Positions 1 through 6,387 of a DNA stretch of 18,717 bases are shown one piece after another (positions within the stretch are counted from its first letter, which is position 1; each line of letters begins with the position of its first letter). The stretch is taken from positions 1 to 18,717 of the forward strand of contig JAGLEG010000075.1 in the NCBI GenBank assembly GCA_023145185.1, given 5' to 3'. A program made the position numbers and the translations under genes. The DNA comes from Thermoplasmata archaeon (GTDB taxonomy: Archaea > Thermoplasmatota > Penumbrarchaeia > Penumbrarchaeales > Penumbrarchaeaceae). The notes below the pieces were generated by a model. The model saw only the letters and a program-made list of their open reading frames with translations. It did not search any database and was not told where the DNA came from.

Positions 1-7
1 GGCTCAT
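1..7 (-). CDS. Possible first codons of a further minus-strand gene (cut by window edge)
   Basis: Reading the minus strand, an ATG at 7-5 is preceded by a GGTGG motif five to six bases upstream that could serve as a ribosome binding site. A TATA-like stretch (AATATATATAC, around 46-56) lies at a distance that would place a transcript start around 20-25. Only two codons are inside the window, so the product cannot be named. The alternative is that this is chance and 1-62 is simply the intergenic region after larB. Confidence 0.25.
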
Positions 8-62
8 TCTACCACCCGCCGTACAGCCGTCCTAAAAGTGACATTGTATATATATTAGGTGC

Positions 63-821
63 TCACGACCTGCCGCCCCCCCTGGCTATCCTTGCAGCCA
101 CGGCTCCCGCGATAAGGCCTGCGTCAATGTTCACAACGCATATGGGGGAGCAGCTCTGGAGCATGGAAAAGAGGGCCGCCTCTCCCTTTCCGTGGATGCC
201 GTAGCCGGTGGAAACAGGAAGGCCGATCACCGGGACCGGGACCAGTCCGGATATCACGGTTGGAAGGGCTCCCTCCCTTCCCGCCGCCACGACCAGTACG
301 TCAGCTCCCCAATCGCTCAGTTCCCTGAGGGGCTCAACGATCCTGTGTATACCCGCCACACCGATATCGTAGAAAGACCTCACATCGCACCCCATCTCCC
401 TTGCGATGATCTCCCCCTCGCGGCTTACCGGGATATCGGAGGTACCTGCAGTTATGAAACCAACCCTCCCCCTCCTCTCGGGTCGGGTGAATCCTTTTTT
501 CCTCAATATCAGGAATCTGGCGTCCCTATCATATTCAACCTTGAATTCGCCATCAAGTGATCCAAGCAGGTTATCCTTGATCTCCTCCTCGATCCTGGAG
601 ACCAGGGCCCTGTCCCCCCTGTCAAGAGCGGAGGCGACGGTCTCTATCAGGTGTTCGTCGGACTTCCCCTCGGCGAGTATGACCTCGGGTATGCCGGTCC
701 TGCCCTCCCTGCCGAAATCCAGGTTGGAGACGCCCTGGACGTAAAGCCGTTTCCGCATCTCCTTCCTGGCATTTTCGAGCGTTATCCTGCCTCCAGCAAG
801 GTCTTCAAGCAGATCATCCAT
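63..821 (-). CDS. larB: LarB, pyridinium-3,5-biscarboxylic acid mononucleotide synthase (nickel-pincer cofactor synthesis)
   Basis: Full-length LarB-family protein, 252 residues. LarB carboxylates nicotinic acid adenine dinucleotide and hydrolyses it, the first step to the nickel-pincer nucleotide cofactor of lactate racemase and related LarA enzymes; its C-terminal half is related to PurE (AIR carboxylase). Visible motifs are GIPEVILAEGK (43-53), the nucleotide-binding AAGTSD-type loop seen here as TAGTSDIPVS (124-133), YDIGVAGIHR (151-160), the GREGALP loop (181-187) with the conserved Glu, and SCSP with a Cys at 224 matching the family's nucleophilic cysteine region, followed by VVNIDAG. 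No larC or larE is within the window, so the rest of the pathway lies elsewhere or the protein serves another purpose. Start ATG at 821; the promoter is shared with the divergent gene at 915. Family call is firm; the exact physiological substrate pathway is inferred from homology. Confidence 0.93.
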   Translation of the reverse strand: MDDLLEDLAGGRITLENARKEMRKRLYVQGVSNLDFGREGRTGIPEVILAEGKSDEHLIETVASALDRGDRALVSRIEEEIKDNLLGSLDGEFKVEYDRDARFLILRKKGFTRPERRGRVGFITAGTSDIPVSREGEIIAREMGCDVRSFYDIGVAGIHRIVEPLRELSDWGADVLVVAAGREGALPTVISGLVPVPVIGLPVSTGYGIHGKGEAALFSMLQSCSPICVVNIDAGLIAGAVAARIARGGGRS

Positions 822-834
822 TGCATCTGAAGAA

Positions 835-868
835 ATTAATAAGGATAAATAGATAGCGATTTAATATG
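835..868. promoter_or_regulatory. Divergent promoter region between larB and the maltokinase-like gene
   Basis: The AT-rich stretch ATTAATAAGGATAAATAG (836-853) and TTTAATAT (860-867) contains TATA-like boxes readable on both strands. On the plus strand a box centred near 847 would place a start near 872-875. On the minus strand a box near 848-850 would place a start at about 822-826, just before the larB ATG. This suggests both genes have very short leaders, which is common in archaea. Prediction only. Confidence 0.5.
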
Positions 869-910
869 AGCAAAGGGATTGCAGGAGCACGACCCAGCCA
901 GCAGGTGTGA
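866..910 (+). other. Possible 14-codon leader reading frame before the maltokinase-like gene
   Basis: An ATG at 866 opens a frame of 14 codons ending in TGA at 908-910, directly followed by TAG and then the probable TTG start at 915 of the next gene. The AGGTG motif that could recruit ribosomes to 915 lies inside its last codons. If translated it could couple initiation of the downstream gene. It may equally be chance, since the predicted transcript start lies near or after this ATG. Confidence 0.2.
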
Positions 911-914
911 TAGT

Positions 915-2642
915 TTGGAGACCGGACCAGAGGGAAAAAAGGGTGAAAAGGCCCTATCATCCGAAACTTCCATGTCGGGAGGTAGGCCATCCTTCGATCC
1001 CAGGGTCCTGAAGGTCGACCGCCTTGGCCTCGAGCCCAGGTCCGTTCACAGGCTCATCGAGATCGATGACAGGATGGCCCATATCTGGGATATCGAGGGC
1101 GAGGATGGAGTGGAGGTTCCGATCACCTCCATTGACCGCAGGGATATGACGGCCGTGATATCCCAGTACGCAAGATCCCTCCTAGGTGACGAGGCCCACA
1201 CCACCATCCAGTTCCGCCCCTTCGGTCAGTGGGATGGTGCCTGGCAGGGGGAGCTGAGCGGATGGGATGGGTCCTCACAGATGACGGTGGTGAGGGACGG
1301 GGAGACGCTTGACCTGAGATATCGTGGGGAGAGGTACCAGTACGACCTGAGGTACGACCAGTTCCCGAGGAAGGAAAAAATGGGACCGTACATGATATCA
1401 AGGCTTTCCAATCTGGGTTTTGATGGGGTGCCCACCCTCCTGGGGGTGTCATACTGGGATATGGGGGGAGAGATACTTCCATGGAGCAGCCTGATAAGGT
1501 TCCCCGGGATCCCGACATCTGGATACAGGCCGTTCCTTTCGGACCTGCAGGAGCTGATAACAGGCTTCAGGAAGCTCACCCCTGAACAGGCCCTCGGATA
1601 CCTCTTCGGCCTCTCGACCTCGCTGGAGAGGGGCTCTTTCGATTCCGCATTTCAGCTTGGTGTGAGCATCGGAGAGCTTCAGGGTCATATGACCAGTCGG
1701 AATAAGGACCCAATGGAGGGTAAACACTCCTTCGGGGACAGGATACTGGACAGGTTCAGGATGGGGGCGTTCACCACGTCCGATCTGGGGGAGATACTGG
1801 GCAGGGCATCATCATATCTCGACGGAGTGAAGAGGTCCCTCAGGAAAAGCTCGGGCGGCGGCAAGGTGAGAAGCCCAACCTCCGGACGTAAGCTCAAGGT
1901 CCTGAGGGGCCAGAGCATCATATCGAAGGGGATGGGGCCCGAGGAGGCCCGGCTGTCACTGCTCAATGGATACCTGCTGAGGAAGGAGCGGTCCATCAGG
2001 GGCGGGATAAAGGGCCTCAGGGCTTTTGTGGGATCTCCCAGCATCTCATCCTGTGTGGACTGCAACCTGGAGAGGCTTTCGATGATAAACGCAGATTGGT
2101 TCATGTTCCCCGACATGGACTGGCAGTTCCACATGGATGAGGAGGGGCCCGGAAGGAAGATGCTCCCGCTGAAGGACCTGGCCCAGGTATTGAACTCCCT
2201 TCTGAAGGCCAGGTACCTATCGGCCCGTCGGATATTCTCCCAGTTCTCAAGGACGAAAGGGATCGATCGGGAGATACTTGATACCCTGTTCCTTGAGTAC
2301 AACCTGAAGAAACCCAGCTACAGGAAGATGATGCCTGACCTGAGGATCCACAGGAGGATAGGTGAGGATGTCCCGTTTCGGGTGATATTCGACATATCCA
2401 TCATCTCGATGCTCTGGTACGAGCGATGTCACAACGCCCTTGTCGAAGGGTACAACAAGGGAATATCGATGTACGATAACAAGTCCCTGATAGAATATCC
2501 AAATGGGACGGATACAGCGGAGGGGATAAGGATAATGCAGGTACTTCTATCCCTCTCCGATCTATCGAGATCGTTGGAGGGCGCAGACCCGTCCCGGGTC
2601 AGCCTGGAATCGGACCTGTTGATCCTTCTGACAAGATGGTGA
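915..2642 (+). CDS. Maltokinase-like protein with degenerate active site (putative pseudokinase)
   Basis: Residues are numbered from an upstream TTG at 879, giving 587 residues. I prefer the TTG at 915 because AGGTG lies 8 bases before it; ATG at 972 is another option. The layout resembles maltokinase (the kinase fused to or found beside trehalose synthase): an N-terminal cap-like part (about 40-125), then SSQMTVVRDGETLDLRYR (132-149), matching the beta-strand that normally carries the ATP-binding Lys, then GFDGVPTLLGVSYW (180-193), a helix LGVSIGELQGH (260-270), and a catalytic region around 392-445 ending in PLKDLAQVLNSL (430-441), which matches the family's PLRDVAGMLRSF-type helix. Key residues look lost: Arg in place of the Lys, CVDCNLER where HGDxHxxQ is expected, and PDMD instead of DFEGEP. 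It may bind a sugar or act as a regulator rather than phosphorylate. The family link is from remembered motifs and is moderate; it has no trehalose or glycogen gene beside it. Confidence 0.6.
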   Translation: METGPEGKKGEKALSSETSMSGGRPSFDPRVLKVDRLGLEPRSVHRLIEIDDRMAHIWDIEGEDGVEVPITSIDRRDMTAVISQYARSLLGDEAHTTIQFRPFGQWDGAWQGELSGWDGSSQMTVVRDGETLDLRYRGERYQYDLRYDQFPRKEKMGPYMISRLSNLGFDGVPTLLGVSYWDMGGEILPWSSLIRFPGIPTSGYRPFLSDLQELITGFRKLTPEQALGYLFGLSTSLERGSFDSAFQLGVSIGELQGHMTSRNKDPMEGKHSFGDRILDRFRMGAFTTSDLGEILGRASSYLDGVKRSLRKSSGGGKVRSPTSGRKLKVLRGQSIISKGMGPEEARLSLLNGYLLRKERSIRGGIKGLRAFVGSPSISSCVDCNLERLSMINADWFMFPDMDWQFHMDEEGPGRKMLPLKDLAQVLNSLLKARYLSARRIFSQFSRTKGIDREILDTLFLEYNLKKPSYRKMMPDLRIHRRIGEDVPFRVIFDISIISMLWYERCHNALVEGYNKGISMYDNKSLIEYPNGTDTAEGIRIMQVLLSLSDLSRSLEGADPSRVSLESDLLILLTRW

Positions 2643-2672
2643 CGATCCCGGATGGCACCCGGCCGATACGGG

Positions 2673-4505
2673 TCACCCGGTGTAATAATACTGTCCGGAC
2701 CTCTTCTGCTCGGAGTCAAGCCTGGAGTTGAGCTTGTTTATCCTGGGCCTCTTCGCCTCCATGTCGCGCCTGAAGGTGATGTTGACGTCGGAGAGGAAGA
2801 GGTTCATGCCATCGCGCAGGGACATGGGCCCCACCGCGGTTCCGTTGACGGACGGCTCCCCCTGGAATACCATTATGGTGTCCGAGACGAGGTCGATGAA
2901 GTAGACGTCGTGGTCCACTATCAGGCCTGACCTGCCCCGTTTCTCTATGACCCTTCTTATGATCTTGGCCACCTCCATCCTCTGGTTGGCGTCAAGGTAT
3001 GCGGATGGCTCGTCGAGAAGATAGAGGTCGGCGTCCCTGCCCAGGGCAAGGGAGACCGCCACCCTCTGCTGCTCCCCTCCCGAAAGCTTGTCCATATCCT
3101 TGTCGTAGAGATGTTTCATCTGCAGGGGCCCCTCGATCTCCGCCTTGAAGAAACCGGAGAGGAACAGCTCCTTGAGCTCGATGGTCAGATAATCTCTTAC
3201 GCTACCATCGAAATCGTGTTTGATATACTGGGGTTTGTAGCTGATCTCGATGGAGCTTTCCATGGAGCCCATGTCAGGTTTCACAACCCCGGCCAGCATA
3301 TCCACGAACGTGGTCTTTCCGGTGGCATTGGGCCCAACGCAGCCTATCACCTCCCCCACGTGGATCATTCCCCCCTTGCACTTGAATTCGAAGTTGGGGT
3401 ACCTCTTCTCGAGCGCGGGAAACCCCATCAGGTCACCTCCGACGAATTCTATCCTGGGCGGGTGGTCGAAGAACTCCACGGGCTTGTCCCTGAAGCGGAT
3501 GTTCTCCTCGCGCATATATCCATGGAGAAAGGTGTTGATGGCGTGTTTGACGGTCATGGGCTTGGAGACAACTCCGAATGCGCCGGCGTCCCCGTACATG
3601 AGGCAGATGTTGTCGGCGAGGAAATCCAGGATGGCCAGGTCGTGCTCCACCACCATCACCTGTTTACTGCTTCCAAGCTCCTTGATCATCTGGCTTATGC
3701 GGAGCCTCTGGCGGATATCCAGATACGAGGAGGGCTCGTCGAAGAAGTAGAAGTCAGCATCCTTCAGCAGGGTGGCCGCGATGGCCACCCTCTGGAGCTC
3801 CCCACCGGAGAGCTTGTCCACATCCCTGTTCAGAACTTTCTCGATCTCAAGCTCCCTGGTGATCTCCCTCATCTTCACCTGGTCGACCTTTTTCAGCAGG
3901 TCGCTCACCTTCCCCTTGAACGCCTTGGGGATGGAGTCGACATACTGGGGTTTGAGGGCAGGTACCAGCTCCCCTTTCGCCACCTGGCTGAAGTGCTCGG
4001 CAAGGGCGGTTCCCGCGAAGCGGTCCCTGACATCCTCCCAGGTTTCGGGGCGTTTCCTGGCCTCGTCCCGGTCCAGCTGTTTTGAGCCGAACGCCTTTGC
4101 CTCCCCCTCGTCATCCTCTATGTCGATGCCGAAGTTGGGGAGCAGGGTACCGGAGATCGTTGACAGGACCGTGGTCTTACCTATTCCGTTGGAGCCCATC
4201 AACCCCAGCACCCTTCCCGGCTGGGGGTAGGGAAGCCTGAACAGCCTGAAGCCATTTGGCCCGAACTGGTGGACGAGGTCGTCATCCAGCTCCTCGGGGA
4301 GCCCAATTATCTTGATGGCGTCGAAGGGGCACTTGTGCACGCATATCCCGCATCCGACGCAGAGGTCCTCGTCGATGAGGGGTTGGTTCTTCTTGTTGAA
4401 CGAGAAGATGTCGTCCCCGGACCTGACCCTTGGACAGAACTTGAAACACTCCTTGGCACATTTTCTCGGCTGACACCGGTCGTACAGAACTGCTGCTATC
4501 CTCAT
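2673..4505 (-). CDS. rli1: ABCE1/Rli1 ribosome-recycling ATPase
   Basis: Soluble twin-ATPase that splits ribosomes after termination, together with aRF1/Pelota. At 610 residues it is full length. N-terminal iron-sulfur domain: Cys 11, 16, 20, 24 and Cys 49, 52, 55, 59, giving eight ligands for two [4Fe-4S] clusters. First ATPase: Walker A GSNGIGKT (104-111), signature LSGGELQR, Walker B FYFFDEPSSYLD, switch His in VVEHD. Second ATPase: Walker A GPNATGKT, signature LSGGEQQR, Walker B LYLLDEPSAYLD, switch His in IVDHD. All catalytic residues appear intact. It lies 39 bases after the aconitase X stop codon, but has its own TATA-like box at 4535-4542 with a predicted leader of under 10 bases, so it is probably transcribed independently as well. 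Its stop faces that of the maltokinase-like gene across a 30-base gap. Confidence 0.98.
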   Translation of the reverse strand: MRIAAVLYDRCQPRKCAKECFKFCPRVRSGDDIFSFNKKNQPLIDEDLCVGCGICVHKCPFDAIKIIGLPEELDDDLVHQFGPNGFRLFRLPYPQPGRVLGLMGSNGIGKTTVLSTISGTLLPNFGIDIEDDEGEAKAFGSKQLDRDEARKRPETWEDVRDRFAGTALAEHFSQVAKGELVPALKPQYVDSIPKAFKGKVSDLLKKVDQVKMREITRELEIEKVLNRDVDKLSGGELQRVAIAATLLKDADFYFFDEPSSYLDIRQRLRISQMIKELGSSKQVMVVEHDLAILDFLADNICLMYGDAGAFGVVSKPMTVKHAINTFLHGYMREENIRFRDKPVEFFDHPPRIEFVGGDLMGFPALEKRYPNFEFKCKGGMIHVGEVIGCVGPNATGKTTFVDMLAGVVKPDMGSMESSIEISYKPQYIKHDFDGSVRDYLTIELKELFLSGFFKAEIEGPLQMKHLYDKDMDKLSGGEQQRVAVSLALGRDADLYLLDEPSAYLDANQRMEVAKIIRRVIEKRGRSGLIVDHDVYFIDLVSDTIMVFQGEPSVNGTAVGPMSLRDGMNLFLSDVNITFRRDMEAKRPRINKLNSRLDSEQKRSGQYYYTG

Positions 4506-4534
4506 GATGGTCCCACCAACTCAACGGAACATGG

Positions 4535-4542
4535 ATTATAAA
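4535..4542 (-). promoter_or_regulatory. TATA-like box for the ABCE1 gene
   Basis: The minus strand reads TTTATAAT in the short gap between aconitase X and ABCE1. Its centre is about 33 bases before the ABCE1 ATG, so transcription would begin around 4512 and give an almost leaderless mRNA. Predicted from position and composition only. Confidence 0.5.
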
Positions 4543-4544
4543 GA

Positions 4545-5768
4545 TTATCTCGGCCCTGTTGCTTTTTCGATGATCATCTCGATAGGCATAAGCTCCGTGG
4601 AGATACGCGACATCCTGGGGAGGTAATGGGCGGCCTTCCCCGAATCGGTCCCGGCCCTGCTCACTCCCATCATATCAAGGGGGGACACGACCATGCAGGT
4701 GTCCCTGTAGATCTCCACGCCAGCCCTCTCCACTCCCCTTACCAGCTCAACGTCAAGGGAGCTCAGCAGATCCCTGCTCGTGAATGCAAGTATCCTTTTA
4801 CCGGGAAGAAGGGCCTTTCCCTCCAGGGCCCGGTTCAGCCTTCTGAATTCGAACTCCCCCAGCTGTGGGCATCCTATCACGAAGGTGTCGATCTCCCCGT
4901 CGATCGTGGGGTAGAGCTCCTCCTTGACCGCCGAGAGCTCCTCCGTCGATATCTCCACCCTTTCCTTGATATTGTTCTCGAAGGAGGATGGATCACACCT
5001 CTTTGATTCCGGCGTGACCCCTTCTACATGATAGAGGGCCAATCCCCCCTTTGCGGCCATGGCCGCACCCATGTGTTTCAGTTCCGGCCGCTCGGGTGAT
5101 CCCATCCCCCTGATCAAAGGGATCTCCGAGTTGAAATTCACGCCGATATAGGCCCCGAGGAGGTCGTGATGGAGCGGCGTCAACTCTCCTTCGATCGTGA
5201 CCTCTATCGTTGGGAGCCTCCTCTCATCCAGGTGCATCCCGTAGTTTGGAGTCCTTCCCACGATGGCGGATGCGAGGCAGGAGATGGCGCCTTCCCTGTT
5301 CGTCCTTGCGCCCAGCATCGAGTTAGCATATATGACCGCATTGGACTCGCCCCAGGCTATGTGGTCACCGAATCCCACAGGATGCACTCTGGAAAATATC
5401 TCGTAGGGAATGCAGGTGCACGTGGTCTGCACCCCCAGTGAGCTGTACAGTTCAATTATCCTCCCCTGCTTCTCCGCGAAGGCCGGGTCAATGCCCATAC
5501 CCTCCCATCGGTCCAGGTCCATGCCCGCCGGGTTCAGGGAGGATGGAACCGAGACCTTCCCCCCGTCATCGTGGAACCTCTCCAGCATCTTGATAAGCCC
5601 CTCCCCTCCCGTCTTGTAGGATACGCCAGAGATATGGGCGGAGACGATGGGGATCAATGAGTCGGCCCCCTCCAGCTCGCCGAGGTTCACAAGGATCCTC
5701 ATGGCCAGCTCCCGTGCGGGCCCCGATCCTCCGCCCAGGACCTTCTCCTCATCCCCCGTCAATTCCAT
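4545..5768 (-). CDS. Aconitase X; probable large subunit of phosphomevalonate dehydratase
   Basis: AcnX-family [4Fe-4S] hydro-lyase. In archaea the AcnX protein with a DUF126 small subunit dehydrates 5-phosphomevalonate in the modified mevalonate pathway to isoprenoid lipids. Numbering from an upstream TTG at 5807, visible motifs are LIPIVSAHISGVSYKTGG (51-68), TTCTCIPYE (128-136) with cluster or substrate cysteines, WGESNAVIYANSMLGARTNREG (152-173), GRTPNYGMHLDERR (184-197), IGCPQLGEFE (311-320) and, near the end, GTDSGKAAHYLP (386-397). Start: I choose ATG 5768 (407 residues), because the family typically begins near M-x-L-T-x-E-E-x-x-x-L and the TATA-like box at 5819-5827 would put transcription start downstream of the 5807 TTG. 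No DUF126 small subunit is in the window and no fused small domain is visible, so the partner must lie elsewhere. A role in proline/hydroxyproline metabolism, known for bacterial AcnX, is less likely in an archaeon. Confidence 0.9.
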   Translation of the reverse strand: MELTGDEEKVLGGGSGPARELAMRILVNLGELEGADSLIPIVSAHISGVSYKTGGEGLIKMLERFHDDGGKVSVPSSLNPAGMDLDRWEGMGIDPAFAEKQGRIIELYSSLGVQTTCTCIPYEIFSRVHPVGFGDHIAWGESNAVIYANSMLGARTNREGAISCLASAIVGRTPNYGMHLDERRLPTIEVTIEGELTPLHHDLLGAYIGVNFNSEIPLIRGMGSPERPELKHMGAAMAAKGGLALYHVEGVTPESKRCDPSSFENNIKERVEISTEELSAVKEELYPTIDGEIDTFVIGCPQLGEFEFRRLNRALEGKALLPGKRILAFTSRDLLSSLDVELVRGVERAGVEIYRDTCMVVSPLDMMGVSRAGTDSGKAAHYLPRMSRISTELMPIEMIIEKATGPR

Positions 5769-5818
5769 GGACCGGATAAAGGGCGCTGGATAGAAAAACC
5801 CTTTCAAAGTGATGTAAT

Positions 5819-5827
5819 CTTAATATA
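5819..5827. promoter_or_regulatory. Bidirectional TATA-like box between aconitase X and the YigZ-type gene
   Basis: TTAATATAC sits in the 80-base divergent gap. Its centre is about 26 bases before the ATG at 5849, the spacing expected if the plus-strand gene is leaderless. On the minus strand the same site reads GTATATTAA and would start aconitase X transcripts near 5797, leaving about 29 bases of leader before the ATG at 5768. Confidence 0.5.
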
Positions 5828-5848
5828 CGGTCTCCCCCTCCAAGCCAC

Positions 5849-6205
5849 ATGGAGGAGATCGCCTCGATCAAGGTAGTGGTCCAGCGTTCCCGCTTCTTTG
5901 CCCACATCTATGAGATCACATCAGCAGATGAGATCATTTTGATACTGAAACTTCACAGGAGCAGATACCGGAAAGCGAACCACCACTGCTACGGGATGAG
6001 GCTGAGGGATGATGGGGACGTCTCGGAGGTCCAGAAGGATGACGGTGAGGTGGGACATCCTGGAAAGGTCATATTGGAGATCATGAGGCGGGAGGGCCTG
6101 GATCATCACGTTCTCATCATATCTCGTGTTTTTGGCGGGGTCAAGCTGGGGGTCGGGGGAGTTTCACGGGCATTTCGGGAAGCAGGATCCACGCTATTCG
6201 ATTAA
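5849..6205 (+). CDS. YigZ/IMPACT N-terminal-domain protein (UPF0029 family)
   Basis: 118 residues matching the N-terminal domain of the YigZ/IMPACT family: an opening strand with KVVVQRSRFFAHIYEI (8-23), then RYRKANHHCYGMRL (39-52), a Gly-rich DDGEVGHPGKVIL segment (64-76) and the family signature RVFGGVKLGVGGVSRAFREAG (93-113). Bacterial YigZ has about 200 residues with a second, ferredoxin-like C-terminal domain; that domain is absent here, with the stop directly after the signature helix. Biochemical function is not established for this domain; eukaryotic IMPACT acts in translational stress control. ATG at 5849 lies about 26 bases from a TATA-like box, suggesting a leaderless mRNA. Confidence 0.88.
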   Translation: MEEIASIKVVVQRSRFFAHIYEITSADEIILILKLHRSRYRKANHHCYGMRLRDDGDVSEVQKDDGEVGHPGKVILEIMRREGLDHHVLIISRVFGGVKLGVGGVSRAFREAGSTLFD

Positions 6206-6211
6206 TTGCAT

Positions 6212-6229
6212 ATGTCCCATATCGGACAT
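6212..6229 (+). repeat. Small inverted repeat after the YigZ-type gene
   Basis: ATGTCC and GGACAT form a six-base-pair stem with a six-base loop beginning seven bases after the YigZ-type stop codon. No T-run follows, so it is only a weak terminator or mRNA 3' end candidate. Confidence 0.3.
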
Positions 6230-6271
6230 CCACGAGATGTACAGAAGCGGAATAGATCGTTACAACATCGT

Positions 6272-6300
6272 TTTATAATAATGTGATAAATGTTTTATAT
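6272..6300 (+). promoter_or_regulatory. Probable promoter of the giant surface protein gene
   Basis: Two TATA-like boxes, TTTATAATA (6272-6280) and TTTATAT (6294-6300), lie in the 182-base gap before the giant gene. The second would place transcript start near 6322, leaving a leader of about 66 bases that begins just before the inverted repeats at 6326-6360. Confidence 0.45.
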
Positions 6301-6325
6301 CGTGTAAATCTATCAATAGCAAATC

Positions 6326-6360
6326 GGCATCCGGATATCGTGATGCCGCATAATTATGCG
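6326..6360 (+). repeat. Overlapping inverted repeats in the leader of the giant surface protein gene
   Basis: GGCATC (6326-6331) pairs with GATGCC (6342-6347) around a ten-base loop. Immediately following and sharing base 6347 is a perfect 14-base palindrome, CGCATAATTATGCG (6347-6360). They sit between the predicted transcript start and the ribosome binding site GGGGG (6376-6380). They could be a protein-binding operator (the palindrome) or part of an RNA leader structure. Confidence 0.5.
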
Positions 6361-6387
6361 ATATGAACGCCAGATGGGGGAATACGT

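Noticed and set aside
2643..2672. Short ACCCG...CGGGT inverted repeat between the converging genes as a bidirectional terminator
   Set aside because: The stem is only about five pairs and no T-run follows on either strand; too weak to list.
3111..4085. Long open frame on the plus strand opposite ABCE1
   Set aside because: ABCE1 on the minus strand is unmistakable with all motifs; the opposite frame is a codon-bias shadow with no recognisable motif.
5769..5807. N-terminal extension of aconitase X from a TTG at 5807
   Set aside because: It adds 13 residues not typical of the family, and the TATA-like box would place the transcript start downstream of it.
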